From Occultella glacieicola (GTDB lineage: Bacteria > Actinomycetota > Actinomycetes > Actinomycetales > Beutenbergiaceae), in contig NZ_SMNA01000007.1 of NCBI RefSeq assembly GCF_004353825.1, forward strand, positions 62,001 through 126,000: a stretch of DNA of 64,000 bases. Reading direction: 5' to 3'. Below the pieces are notes generated by a model. It was not told the origin of the DNA. It worked only from the letters and a program-made list of their open reading frames with translations, and did not search any database. Shown one piece after another: positions 34,685 through 43,301 of the stretch (its first letter is position 1; each line of letters starts with the position of its first letter). The position numbers and the translations under genes were made by a program.

Positions 34685-36061
34685 ATGAAGAGGACGACGG
34701 CTCGGCGTACCGGCGCCGCAGTGGCGGGGGGCCTGGCGTTCGCGCTGGCCCTGACCGCATGTTCCGGCAGTGATCTCGGCGGCGGGGGCGACGACGGCGG
34801 CGACGGCGGCGGCGACGCGGCCTGTGAGGACTACGCCGACTACGGCACGTTCGAGGGTGACGAGGTGACCATCCTCTCCTCGATCCGTGAGCAGGAGGCG
34901 GACCAGATGGAGGACACCTTCGTCGACTTCGAGGAGTGCACCGGCATCGACGTCGTCCACAACGGCATCGGTGAGTTCGAGACCCAGGTGGTGGTGCAGG
35001 CCGAGGGTGGCAACGCACCGAACCTCGCGATCATCCCGCAGCCGGGGCTGCTTGCCCGGCTCGTGAACGACGGGTACATCCTCGAGCCCAACGAGCAGAC
35101 CGTGGCCAACGCCCAGGAGGGCTGGACCGAGGAGTGGCTCAACTACGGAACCGTCGACGGCACGTTCTACGCCGCGCCGTTGATGGCGTCGGTGAAGTCG
35201 TTCGTCTGGTACTCCCCGACGGCGTTCGAGGAGAACGGGTACGAGGTCCCCACCACCTGGGACGAACTGATCGCGCTGTCCGACCAGATCGTTGCCGATC
35301 ACGGCGGGGACGGCGTCGTGAAGCCGTGGTGCGCGGGCATCGAGTCGGGTGGGGCGACCGGCTGGCCGGCCACCGACTTCATCGAGGACATGGTCCTGCG
35401 TGAGGCCGGCCCGGAGGTCTACGACCAGTGGGTCACTCACGAGATCCCGTTCAACGACCCGCAGATCCTCGCGGCGACCGAGCGGGCCGGCTCCATCCTG
35501 CGCAACGAGGACTACGTCAACGGTGGCATCGGGGACTCCCGGTCGATCGCGACGACCTCGTTCAACGACGGCGGCCTGCCGATCCTCGAGGGCAACTGCT
35601 TCATGTACCGGATGGCCTCCTTCTACGAGGCGCAGTGGCCCGAGGGTACGGACGTCAGCCCTGAGGGCGACGCGTTCGCCTTCTACCTGCCGGGTGACGA
35701 CGCGGACTCCAAGCCGCTGCTGACCGCCGGCGAGTTCGTCGGAGCGTTCGACGACAACGAGGCGACCCAGGCCGTGCAGGCGTTCATGTCCTCCGGTGAG
35801 TGGGCCAACCTCCGTGTCACCATCGGCGGCGTCACCAGCGCCAACAACGCGGTGGACCCGGCGAACGCGTCCTCGGACGTGCTGCGACTGGCCATCGAGC
35901 TGCTGCAGGACCCCGACGCGGTGTCCCGCTTCGACGGCTCCGACCTGATGCCCTCGGCCGTTGGTGCCGGTTCGTTCTGGACCGGCATGACCGAGTGGAT
36001 CGACGGCGCGGACACCCAGACCGTGCTCGACCAGATCGAGGCGTCCTGGCCCGCGAGCTGA
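34685..36061 (+). CDS. Sugar ABC transporter substrate-binding lipoprotein, AglE-like
   Basis: A 458-residue lipoprotein receptor. A signal peptide with basic start (MKRTTARRTG) ends in the lipobox ALTAC, followed by a Gly/Asp-rich linker. The mature protein has EVTILSSIREQEADQMEDTF, NLAIIPQPGLLARLV and PTTWDELIALSDQI, resembling the alpha-glucoside-binding AglE group rather than MalE. AGGAGGACAG lies just before the ATG. First gene of an importer with two permeases; a strong hairpin separates it from them, which would raise its dose over the permeases. Confidence 0.92.
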   Translation: MKRTTARRTGAAVAGGLAFALALTACSGSDLGGGGDDGGDGGGDAACEDYADYGTFEGDEVTILSSIREQEADQMEDTFVDFEECTGIDVVHNGIGEFETQVVVQAEGGNAPNLAIIPQPGLLARLVNDGYILEPNEQTVANAQEGWTEEWLNYGTVDGTFYAAPLMASVKSFVWYSPTAFEENGYEVPTTWDELIALSDQIVADHGGDGVVKPWCAGIESGGATGWPATDFIEDMVLREAGPEVYDQWVTHEIPFNDPQILAATERAGSILRNEDYVNGGIGDSRSIATTSFNDGGLPILEGNCFMYRMASFYEAQWPEGTDVSPEGDAFAFYLPGDDADSKPLLTAGEFVGAFDDNEATQAVQAFMSSGEWANLRVTIGGVTSANNAVDPANASSDVLRLAIELLQDPDAVSRFDGSDLMPSAVGAGSFWTGMTEWIDGADTQTVLDQIEASWPAS

Positions 36062-36079
36062 CCCGATGAGTTGATCGCC

Positions 36080-36111
36080 GTGGGGGCGGAACCGTTGGGT
36101 TCCGCCCCCAC
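36080..36111 (+). terminator. Intra-operon hairpin between binding protein and permease genes
   Basis: Perfect 14-base arms GTGGGGGCGGAACC (36080-36093) and complement (36098-36111) with a four-base loop, and no T-tract. The position 18 bases after the binding-protein stop, inside the operon, fits partial termination or 3' protection of the binding-protein mRNA. Confidence 0.7.
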
Positions 36112-36156
36112 GCGCGACTGCCGGGTCCGGCTCGACCGACGAGAGGAGAACCGACG

Positions 36157-37140
36157 GTGGACTTCTTCCTGTACAACAAGTTCGGCCAGATGCTGCTCGT
36201 GATCATCGTGTTCGCAGCCCTGATCGCGGTACTGCTCGCGATCGCCTGGGCGGCCGACAGGTGGATCGGCAAGGGCCGGCGTTGGGCCGCGCTCGCGGTC
36301 TTCGGTGGGCCGGCGCTCCTGCTGCTCGCGGTCGGGCTCATCTGGCCGGCCATCCGCACGTTCTACATGTCCTTCTACGACGCGGGCACGAACAACGCCG
36401 TCGGCCTGCAGAACTACGTCTTCACCTTCACGAACACCGGCGCCGTGATCGCGTTCCGGAACACGTTCATCTGGGTGTTCCTGGTCCCGATCGCGTCCAC
36501 CCTGATCGGGCTGATCTACGCGATCCTGGTCGACAGGTCCAAGTTCGAGAAGATCGCGAAGTCGCTGCTGTTCCTGCCGATGGCGATCTCGTTCGTGGGC
36601 GCCGGCATCATCTGGAAGTTCGTCTACGAGTACCGGGGCGCGGCCCAGGAGCAGATCGGCCTGCTGAACGCGTTCATCACGTGGCTCGGCTTCGAGCCGG
36701 TGCGGTTCCTGCAGGACGCGCCGTGGAACACCCTGTTCCTCATCGCGGTGATGATCTGGATCCAGGCCGGGTTCGCGATGGTGATCCTGTCCGCCGCGAT
36801 CAAGGCCGTGCCGACGGACATCATCGAGGCGGCCCGGCTCGACGGCGTGAACGCGTGGGAGATGTTCCGGAACATCACGGTGCCGAGCATCCGCCCGTCG
36901 CTGGTCGTGGTGCTGACCACGATCTCGATCGCGACCCTGAAGATCTTCGACATCACCCGCACCATGACCGGTGCCCGGTTCGACACCCAGGTGCTGGCGA
37001 ACCAGATGTTCGACTACTCGTTCGTCTTCGGTGACAACGGCGTCGGTTCGGCGATGGCGGTTGCCATCTTCATCCTGGTCATCCCGCTGGTGGCCTACAA
37101 CATCAGGCAGATGGCCAAGAACAGGGCGGTGCGAGGATGA
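36157..37140 (+). CDS. Sugar ABC permease, AglF-like
   Basis: A 327-residue membrane subunit. Two hydrophobic segments precede the core (LLVIIVFAALIAVLLAIAWA and AALAVFGGPALLLLAVGLI), an extended N-terminus seen in AglF-type permeases. The EAA loop is TDIIEAARLDGVNAWEMFRNI. GTG start has AGAGGAGAA upstream. ATGA overlap with the next permease. With the partner at 37137 it forms the channel; ATPase not encoded nearby. Confidence 0.93.
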   Translation: MDFFLYNKFGQMLLVIIVFAALIAVLLAIAWAADRWIGKGRRWAALAVFGGPALLLLAVGLIWPAIRTFYMSFYDAGTNNAVGLQNYVFTFTNTGAVIAFRNTFIWVFLVPIASTLIGLIYAILVDRSKFEKIAKSLLFLPMAISFVGAGIIWKFVYEYRGAAQEQIGLLNAFITWLGFEPVRFLQDAPWNTLFLIAVMIWIQAGFAMVILSAAIKAVPTDIIEAARLDGVNAWEMFRNITVPSIRPSLVVVLTTISIATLKIFDITRTMTGARFDTQVLANQMFDYSFVFGDNGVGSAMAVAIFILVIPLVAYNIRQMAKNRAVRG

Positions 37141-38069
37141 GCGTCGAAGCCACGGTCCCCGAGGTCGCGGACGTCGCCAACCGACGTACCCAGCGCCCCG
37201 CGGCGGCGACCAAGTTCCGTTCCCTGGTGACGAACCGGATCGGCAGTGCGGTCGCGGTGGTCATCGCCGTGCTGTGGACGATCCCCACGTTCGGGCTGCT
37301 GATCAGCTCGTTCCGCCCGGAGGCGGACATCAAGTCCAGCGGCTGGTGGACGTTCTTCTCCGATCCGTCGTTCACGCTCGAGAACTACCAGGAGGTGCTG
37401 TTCGGGCGTGCCTCGTCCGGGGCTCTGGCCACCTACTTCATCAACTCGCTGGTGATCACGGTGCCGGCCACGGTGATCCCGCTCGTGCTCGCCACGATGG
37501 CCGCGTACGCGTTCTCGGTGCTGGAGTGGCGGGGCCGGGACTGGGTGTTCGTCGGGGTGTTCGCGCTGCAGATCGTGCCACTGCAGATGGCCCTGATCCC
37601 GCTGCTGCGCCTGTTCTCGTCGAGCGAGCTGCTGGAGCCGTTCCCGTTCCTGTCCGTCTGGGTGGCGCACTCGATCTTCGCGCTGCCGCTCGCGGTCTTC
37701 CTGCTGCACAACTTCATGTCCGACGTGCCGAAGGAACTCGTGGAGGCCGCTCGCGTGGACGGCGCCGGACACGTGTCGGTGTTCCTGCGGATCATGTTGC
37801 CGCTGATGGCGCCGGCGATCGCCTCGTTCGCGATCTTCCAGTTCCTCTGGGTCTGGAACGACCTGCTCGTCGGTTTGACGTTCACCGGCGCGAACAACGC
37901 CATCCAGCCGCTCACGGCGCGACTGGCGGAGATGGCCGGGTCCCGTGGCCAGGACTGGCAGCTGCTCACGGCCGGCGCGTTCGTGTCGATCATCCTGCCG
38001 CTGATCGTGTTCCTGGCCCTGCAGCGCTACTTCGTCCGGGGCCTGCTCGCGGGGTCGGTCAAGGGCTGA
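37137..38069 (+). CDS. Sugar ABC permease, AglG/MalG-like
   Basis: A 310-residue permease with about six membrane segments. The EAA loop is KELVEAARVDGAGHVSVFLRIMLPL; a large extracytoplasmic loop follows the first segment (SFRPEADIKSSGWWTFFSDPS). ATGA overlap with 36157-37140. It is the last gene of the operon, which ends at the hairpin 38090-38147. CUT1 class by motif; an alpha-glucoside ligand is inferred only from resemblance to AglG. Confidence 0.93.
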   Translation: MSVEATVPEVADVANRRTQRPAAATKFRSLVTNRIGSAVAVVIAVLWTIPTFGLLISSFRPEADIKSSGWWTFFSDPSFTLENYQEVLFGRASSGALATYFINSLVITVPATVIPLVLATMAAYAFSVLEWRGRDWVFVGVFALQIVPLQMALIPLLRLFSSSELLEPFPFLSVWVAHSIFALPLAVFLLHNFMSDVPKELVEAARVDGAGHVSVFLRIMLPLMAPAIASFAIFQFLWVWNDLLVGLTFTGANNAIQPLTARLAEMAGSRGQDWQLLTAGAFVSIILPLIVFLALQRYFVRGLLAGSVKG

Positions 38070-38089
38070 CCCGGACCGCGCGCCCTGGA

Positions 38090-38147
38090 AGTCGCCAACG
38101 CATCGAATCAGTCGGGAAGAGCCGGCTGATTCGAGGCGTTGGCGACT
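38090..38147. terminator. Bidirectional terminator hairpin
   Basis: 22-base arms (38090-38111 and 38126-38147) pair with a single mismatch around a 14-base loop. It lies between the convergent importer operon and the bpa gene. Confidence 0.75.
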
Positions 38148-38203
38148 GATTCGGCGTTCGGTGCCCGGGGAGTGGTGCGGGTCGAGGCGGGCCGAGGGGT
38201 GAC

Positions 38204-38881
38204 CTACAGGTACTGGCCGGTGCCGTGGTTGCCGCGGTCGTCCTCAACGCCATGGCCGGGCATGCCCATGGCCGGGTGCGAGACGCCGGGCGGGAGTGCC
38301 TTGCGCATGCCGACCAGCTGGTTCTGGGCGGCCATCTGTTGCGCGACGAGCGCCGTCTGGATGCCGTGGAACAGTCCCTCGAGCCAGCCCACGAGCTGTG
38401 CCTGCGCGATCCGGAGCTCGGCGTCGGAGGGGGCCCGGTCATCGGTGAAGGGCAGCGTGATCCGGTGCAACTCCGAGACCAGGTCCGCGCTCAGCCCGGC
38501 CTCGAGTTCGTGCAGCGATCGCTCGTGGATCTCGGCGAGGCGCTCCCGGGCGGCCTCGTCCAGGGGCGCGCTGCGGACCTCGTCCAGCAGTTGCTTGATC
38601 ATCGTGCCGATCCGCATCACCTTCGCGGGCTCCTCGACGAGCGAGGTCGGGTCGTCGCCCTCCTCGGAAGCGACGCCGAGACCGGAGGCCGAGGCCACTA
38701 CGACGCGGGGCCGCCCGGGCTTGTCCGACGGCGCATCCGGCAAGGGCTCCTGGGTCACGTCCTCCGCCGCCGCGGCCCCGTCCGCGACCGAGCCGTCGTC
38801 GCCACCGGGGCCACGCTCGGGCTCCTCGGAGGCGGTGGTCACGTCATCGGTCCGGTCGCTGGCGGTCTCGTCGCTGCTCAT
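38204..38881 (-). CDS. bpa: Bacterial proteasome activator (Bpa/PafE)
   Basis: A 225-residue cytoplasmic protein that, in mycobacteria, forms dodecameric rings opening the 20S proteasome without ATP. A disordered acidic N-terminus (about 1-75) precedes the conserved helical core: RIGTMIKQLLDEVRSAPLDE, then APSDAELRIAQAQLVGWLEGL and FHGIQTALVAQQMAA. The C-terminus is GTGQYL, the docking motif needed to dock in the proteasome alpha-ring pockets. CATGAT lies six bases before the ATG (possibly leaderless). Its presence implies 20S core genes elsewhere. Divergent from the sugar isomerase with 58 bases between. Confidence 0.93.
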   Translation of the reverse strand: MSSDETASDRTDDVTTASEEPERGPGGDDGSVADGAAAAEDVTQEPLPDAPSDKPGRPRVVVASASGLGVASEEGDDPTSLVEEPAKVMRIGTMIKQLLDEVRSAPLDEAARERLAEIHERSLHELEAGLSADLVSELHRITLPFTDDRAPSDAELRIAQAQLVGWLEGLFHGIQTALVAQQMAAQNQLVGMRKALPPGVSHPAMGMPGHGVEDDRGNHGTGQYL

Positions 38882-38939
38882 GCGCCCATCATGCCTTCCG
38901 CGCCGCCGCGGGCGCAGGTCGTGACGATAGCCTGCAGGC

Positions 38940-40175
38940 ATGAACTGGTTGACCAATGCCGCTCACACCCGCTGGCTCGAGGCCGAGGCCGATTCGCTGC
39001 TCGCGTTCGCCTCCGGCGCCCTGACCGACGAGGGCTTCGGCTACCTCGACGGCGAGGGCCGGCCCGTGCCCACGGAGGGCTCGCACCTGTGGATCACCTG
39101 CCGGATGATCCACTCCTTCTCCCTCGGCGCACTCCTCGGCCGACCCGGCTCGGCCACCATGGTGGATCACGGTGTGCGCGCGCTCGCGGAGCACTTCCAC
39201 GACAAGGCCCACGGCGGCTGGTACGCCCAGGTGGGCCCGGACGGCCCGATCGACACCACCAAGGCCGCATACGCGCACGCGTTCGTGATCCTGGCCGCCT
39301 CCAGCGCCGCCGCGGCCGGTCGACCCGGCGGCAAGGAACTCCTCGCCGAGGCACTCACGGTTTCCCTCGAGCGGTTCTGGCGCGAGGAGGACGGCATGGT
39401 CGTGGAGTCCTACAACGCCGACTTCACCGAGCTCGAGGACTACCGCGGCGTCAACGCGAACATGCACACCGTGGAGGCCTACCTCGCCGCCGCCGACGTC
39501 ACCGGCGACGACGCCTGGCTCGAGCGGGCCACCCGGATCACCAAGCGGGTGGTCGACGACTTCGCCCGCGGCAACGACTGGCGCATCCCCGAGCACTTCG
39601 ACGCCGGCTGGAACTCCCTGCCCGAGTACAACATGGACCACCCGGCGGACCCGTTCCGCCCGGCCGGGGCCACCATCGGGCACTGGTTCGAATGGAGCCG
39701 GCTGACCCTGCACGTGCGGGCCGCCTGGCAGCTGCGGGGCGTTTCCCCGGAGGACTGGATGCTCGACGGCGCCCAGGCACTGTTCGACCTCGGCGTCACC
39801 GAGGGGTGGGACGTCGACGGCGAGGACGGCTTCGTCTACACCGTCGACTTCGACGGCAAGCCGCTGGTCACCGAGCGGATGCACTGGGTGGTCACCGAGG
39901 CGCTCGGTGCCGCGGCCGCACTGTACCGGGTGACCGAGGACCCGAACCTGCCGGCCTGGTACCAACTCTGGTGGGAGTACGCCGCGGTGCACCTGATCGA
40001 CGAGGAGGGCGGTTCCTGGGTGCACGAACTCGACTCCGTCAACGAGCCGAGCGCCACGGTCTGGTCGGGCAAGCCGGACATCTACCACGCGATCCAGGCG
40101 ACGCTGATCCCGCGCCTGCCGCTGACCCCGCCCATCGCCCCGGCGCTGGCCCAGGGCCTGCTCGACAAGATCTGA
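38940..40175 (+). CDS. AGE family sugar isomerase, YihS/D-mannose isomerase-like
   Basis: A 411-residue cytoplasmic (alpha/alpha)6-barrel isomerase. It resembles YihS along its full length: opening NWLTNAAHTRWLEAEAD, then GSHLWITCRMIHSFSLG, GVNANMHTVEAYL, IPEHFDAGWNSLPEYN, TIGHWFEWSRL and the final KPDIYHAIQATLIPRLPL. The His residues in the GHW and DIYH motifs correspond to the acid/base pair known in YihS. YihS isomerises sulfoquinovose, while actinobacterial relatives are D-mannose isomerases; without other sulfoglycolysis genes nearby, mannose to fructose is the safer reading. TAGCCT six bases before the ATG implies a leaderless message. Confidence 0.88.
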   Translation: MNWLTNAAHTRWLEAEADSLLAFASGALTDEGFGYLDGEGRPVPTEGSHLWITCRMIHSFSLGALLGRPGSATMVDHGVRALAEHFHDKAHGGWYAQVGPDGPIDTTKAAYAHAFVILAASSAAAAGRPGGKELLAEALTVSLERFWREEDGMVVESYNADFTELEDYRGVNANMHTVEAYLAAADVTGDDAWLERATRITKRVVDDFARGNDWRIPEHFDAGWNSLPEYNMDHPADPFRPAGATIGHWFEWSRLTLHVRAAWQLRGVSPEDWMLDGAQALFDLGVTEGWDVDGEDGFVYTVDFDGKPLVTERMHWVVTEALGAAAALYRVTEDPNLPAWYQLWWEYAAVHLIDEEGGSWVHELDSVNEPSATVWSGKPDIYHAIQATLIPRLPLTPPIAPALAQGLLDKI

Positions 40176-40183
40176 ACCGGCCT

Positions 40184-40281
40184 CGAGAGTGTTGAAGCGG
40201 CTGCCGCTTCAGCACTCTCGACCGGGGGTGCGGTGGGCCGATCCGCGCTGACAGTGCTGAAGTGGTCGCCACTTCAGCACT
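40184..40281. terminator. Tandem related hairpins
   Basis: Hairpin one: 17-base arms 40184-40200 and 40204-40220, one mismatch, three-base loop. Hairpin two: perfect 13-base arms 40253-40265 and 40269-40281, three-base TCG loop. Both stems contain AGTGnTGAAG, so they look like duplicates. They lie between convergent genes. Confidence 0.65.
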
Positions 40282-40322
40282 CCCGGCGGCGACGACGATC
40301 GGCTGGGATGGGTCGGGCGCCC

Positions 40323-41312
40323 TCAGGGAACCAGGAGGAGCTTGCCGAAGACCGCGCCGTCGGCCAGGAGCCGGTGCGCGTCGGCGGCCCGGTCCAGCGG
40401 CAGCCGCTCGTGGACCACCGGGTACACGTCGCCGGACGTCACCAGTGGCCACGCCTGTTCGCGCACGGCCGCGACGATCGCCTCCTTCTCGGCGCGCGGG
40501 CGCTTGCGCAGCAGGCTGCCGTGCACGCCGGCCCAGCGGCCCATCAGGCTCCCGATGTCGAGGGTGGCCCTCGTGCCCTGCTGGGCGGCGATGATCACGA
40601 GCTGTCCGAGCCTGGCCAGCGAGGCCAGGTTGCGCTCGAGGTAGCCGGCGCCGACCACGTCCAGGATCACGTCCACCCCGGCGCCCTCGGTGACCCGCTG
40701 CACCACCTCGGCGAAGTCCTCGGCCCGGTGGTCGATGCCGACGTCGGCGCCCAACGCCACGCACCGGGCCACCCGGTCCGGTCCGCCCGCCGTGGTCAGG
40801 ACTCGCGCACCGAGCGCCTTCAGCAGCAGGATGGACGTGGTGCCCACGCCGCCGGAGCCGCCGTGCACGAGCACCGTGGCGCCGGCCGCGGACTCCCGGG
40901 TCAGCCCGGCCACCCCGGCCAGGTTCGACCAGGCGGTGCAGATTGCCTCCGGGAGCCCGGCGGCGTCCACGAGGTCCAGCCCCGCCGGCACGGGCAGCAA
41001 CAGCGCGGCGGATGCGACGGCCTTCGAGGCGTACCCGCCACCGTCGAGCAGGGCGCAGACCCGGTCCCCGACCGACCAGCCGGTCACGCCCGGGCCGAGC
41101 GCCGCGATCGTGCCGGACGCCTCCAGCCCCGGCCACTCCGGTGCCCCCGGCGGCGGCGGGTGGTGCCCCTTGAGCTGGAGCAGGTCGGCCCGGTTCACAC
41201 CGGCCGCGGCGACGTCGATGAGAACCTCGCCGTGGCCCGGCGTGGGGTCGGGAACGTCGGTGGGGGAGAGCACCTCGGGCCCGCCGGTGCCGGTCGTCAG
41301 GACTGCGCGCAT
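40323..41312 (-). CDS. NAD(P)H:quinone oxidoreductase, PIG3 (TP53I3) type
   Basis: A 329-residue medium-chain reductase without zinc ligands, of the PIG3/zeta-crystallin group, probably reducing quinones with NADPH in the cytoplasm. It opens MRAVLTTGTGGPEVL; the substrate side has AAGVNRADLLQLKGHHPPPPG, and the nucleotide fold has VLVHGGSGGVGTTSILLLKALGARV. The segment VPAGLDLVDAAGLPEAICTAW is diagnostic for the PIG3 branch. TACGTT exactly six bases before the ATG suggests leaderless expression. Physiological quinone unknown. Confidence 0.88.
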   Translation of the reverse strand: MRAVLTTGTGGPEVLSPTDVPDPTPGHGEVLIDVAAAGVNRADLLQLKGHHPPPPGAPEWPGLEASGTIAALGPGVTGWSVGDRVCALLDGGGYASKAVASAALLLPVPAGLDLVDAAGLPEAICTAWSNLAGVAGLTRESAAGATVLVHGGSGGVGTTSILLLKALGARVLTTAGGPDRVARCVALGADVGIDHRAEDFAEVVQRVTEGAGVDVILDVVGAGYLERNLASLARLGQLVIIAAQQGTRATLDIGSLMGRWAGVHGSLLRKRPRAEKEAIVAAVREQAWPLVTSGDVYPVVHERLPLDRAADAHRLLADGAVFGKLLLVP

Positions 41313-41334
41313 GGTCCCAACGTAGGGGCAGAGA

Positions 41335-41388
41335 CGCCCGACGGCGGAGGTGACGCCGCGTACGCGGGTCCACCTCCGCCGTCGGGCG
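41335..41388. terminator. Terminator at the end of the GH2-associated importer operon
   Basis: Perfect 18-base arms (41335-41352 CGCCCGACGGCGGAGGTG and 41371-41388) with an 18-base loop, directly downstream of the last permease on the minus strand. Closely related in sequence to the hairpin at 47790-47841. Confidence 0.75.
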
Positions 41389-41400
41389 GGTCCTGCTCCC

Positions 41401-42315
41401 TTACTGGCCGCCGAGGCCGGTCGTCGCCACGCCGCGCACGATCTGGCGCTGGAACAGCATGAACACGACGAGCAGCGGCAGCGCCGCGAGCATCGCGGAC
41501 GCCATCGTGCGGGCGTACTGCAGGCCGTACGTCTCCGTGACCGTGGCGATACCCACCGGGATCGTCATCAGCGAGGAGTCCGAGACCACGATGAACGGCC
41601 ACAGGAAGTTGTTCCACGCCCCGATGAACACGAAGATCGCGACCGCCACCAGGATCGACTTGGACAGCGGCACCACGATCGTGGAGAACGTGCGCCACGG
41701 TCCGGCGCCGTCCACCCGGGCGGCGTCGAGGAGCTCCTGGGGGATGGCGTCGAAGAACTTCTTCAGAATGAACACCATCACCGGCGCCACCACCTGCGGC
41801 AGGACGATGCCCGCGTAGGTGTCGACCATCCGGAAGGTCAGCATCTGCTGGAACAGCGGCACGATCAGGATCTGCCCGGGCACCATGATCGAGGCCACGG
41901 TGATAGCGAACGCGAGCCGCCGGCCACGGAACATGGTGCGCGAGAACGCGTAGCCGGCCATCGCCGAGACCACGAGAGTGATCGCCGTGACGAGCACTGC
42001 GGTGATCACCGAGTTCAGCATCCAGACCGGCAGGTCGCCCTTGGTCAGGACATTGACGTAGGCCTGCAGCGACCAGCCACTGGCGGGCCAGACGGTGGCC
42101 GCGCTGGCCGCGTCGGTCTCGGTCTTGAACGAGGTGATGATCGCCCACGCGAACGGGAGCAGCCAGATCGCCGTCATCAGCACCAGCGCGATCATGGCGA
42201 GCGTGCGGGCCGTGGTGCTCGAGCCGAGGAGCAGCCGGGTGGAGCGTTGGCTGTCCGCCCGGCGGATCGCCCGCCGGGTGGAGACCTCGGGCAGGACAAG
42301 GGATTGCGTTGCCAT
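41401..42315 (-). CDS. Carbohydrate ABC permease, MalG type
   Basis: A 304-residue membrane subunit. A basic N-terminus (STRRAIRRADSQRSTR) precedes about six hydrophobic segments; the EAA loop is QELLDAARVDGAGPWRTFSTI. It lies one base after its partner permease and is the last gene of the operon, followed by a strong terminator. Normal length. The transporter is divergent from a LacI regulator and a GH2 glycosidase, so the ligand is probably a beta-galactoside, beta-glucuronide or similar glycoside (inferred). Confidence 0.94.
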   Translation of the reverse strand: MATQSLVLPEVSTRRAIRRADSQRSTRLLLGSSTTARTLAMIALVLMTAIWLLPFAWAIITSFKTETDAASAATVWPASGWSLQAYVNVLTKGDLPVWMLNSVITAVLVTAITLVVSAMAGYAFSRTMFRGRRLAFAITVASIMVPGQILIVPLFQQMLTFRMVDTYAGIVLPQVVAPVMVFILKKFFDAIPQELLDAARVDGAGPWRTFSTIVVPLSKSILVAVAIFVFIGAWNNFLWPFIVVSDSSLMTIPVGIATVTETYGLQYARTMASAMLAALPLLVVFMLFQRQIVRGVATTGLGGQ

Positions 42316-42316
42316 G

Positions 42317-43285
42317 TCAGGCCTCCTTCCGGCCGCCGAAGAACCGGGTCAGGGACAGGATCACGATCAGCGCGAAGAAGATGTACGAGATCGCCGATGC
42401 GTATCCGAGCCGGTAGTTCACGAAGCCCGTGTCGTAGATGTAGAGCAGGATCGAACGGGTGGAGCCGTTCGGCCCGCCCGCGGTGAGCAGGTAGATCTGG
42501 TCGAACACCTTCAGCGAGGCGAGCAGCTGCAGCGCCAGGACGAGCCAGGTGGTGCGACCGAGTTGCGGGATCGTGATCGAGAAGAGGCGCCGCCAGGCAC
42601 CCGCGCCGTCGATCGCGGCGGCCTCGTAGAGGTGCTCCGGGATGGCCTGCAGGGCGGCCAGGTAGAGCAGGAAGTTGAACCCGACCGTCCACCACACGGT
42701 GGCCGCGATGATCGCGATCATCGCCCAGTTCTCGTCGGTCAACCAGCCCACCGGTTCGAACCCGAGGGCGCCGAGCCAGGTGTTGAAGAGCCCGAGGTCC
42801 GGCTGGTACATCCAGGCCCAGACCTGCGTGACCACGGCCACGGGCAACAGGAACGAGGCGAAGAACGCGAACCGCCAGAGCCACTGGCCGGGTAGGCCGG
42901 TGAACACCAGCAGCGCCATCACCATGGCGATCAGGACCAGCGGGATGGTGCTGCCGATCGTGAACAGGACGGTCTGCCACAGGGTCTGCCAGACCTGCGC
43001 GTCGCCGAACGCCTCGATGAAGTTCGCGAGGCCCACGAACCCGGGTTCGGTGCCGATCAGGGTGCGGTCGGTCAGGCTCATCCAGATGCCGTAGAGGATC
43101 GGCCAGACGAGGAAGACCAGGAACACGACGGCGAACGGGAGCAGGAACCAGTAGCCGCTGCGGCCACTGTGGAGTTCCTGGGCACGGCGCTCGGCCTCGC
43201 GCAGGGACCGGCGCAGGTCCTTGCGTGCGCCGGGGGAGAGGGACGACGGCGTCGGTGCCGCGGTCTCGGAGGTGGTGGCACTCAT
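42317..43285 (-). CDS. Carbohydrate ABC permease, MalF type
   Basis: A 322-residue permease with a charged cytoplasmic N-terminus (GARKDLRRSLREAERRAQEL) and about six membrane segments; the EAA loop is EHLYEAAAIDGAGAWRRLFSI. It starts 16 bases after the binding-protein stop and ends one base before the next permease, so the three genes form one operon. Standard CUT1 length and topology. Confidence 0.94.
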   Translation of the reverse strand: MSATTSETAAPTPSSLSPGARKDLRRSLREAERRAQELHSGRSGYWFLLPFAVVFLVFLVWPILYGIWMSLTDRTLIGTEPGFVGLANFIEAFGDAQVWQTLWQTVLFTIGSTIPLVLIAMVMALLVFTGLPGQWLWRFAFFASFLLPVAVVTQVWAWMYQPDLGLFNTWLGALGFEPVGWLTDENWAMIAIIAATVWWTVGFNFLLYLAALQAIPEHLYEAAAIDGAGAWRRLFSITIPQLGRTTWLVLALQLLASLKVFDQIYLLTAGGPNGSTRSILLYIYDTGFVNYRLGYASAISYIFFALIVILSLTRFFGGRKEA

Positions 43286-43301
43286 GAGTTGCTCTCCCGC
43301 C

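Noticed and set aside
40184-40281. CRISPR-like repeats
   Set aside because: The repeated units are two inverted repeats, not evenly spaced direct repeats with unique spacers; no cas genes anywhere in the window.
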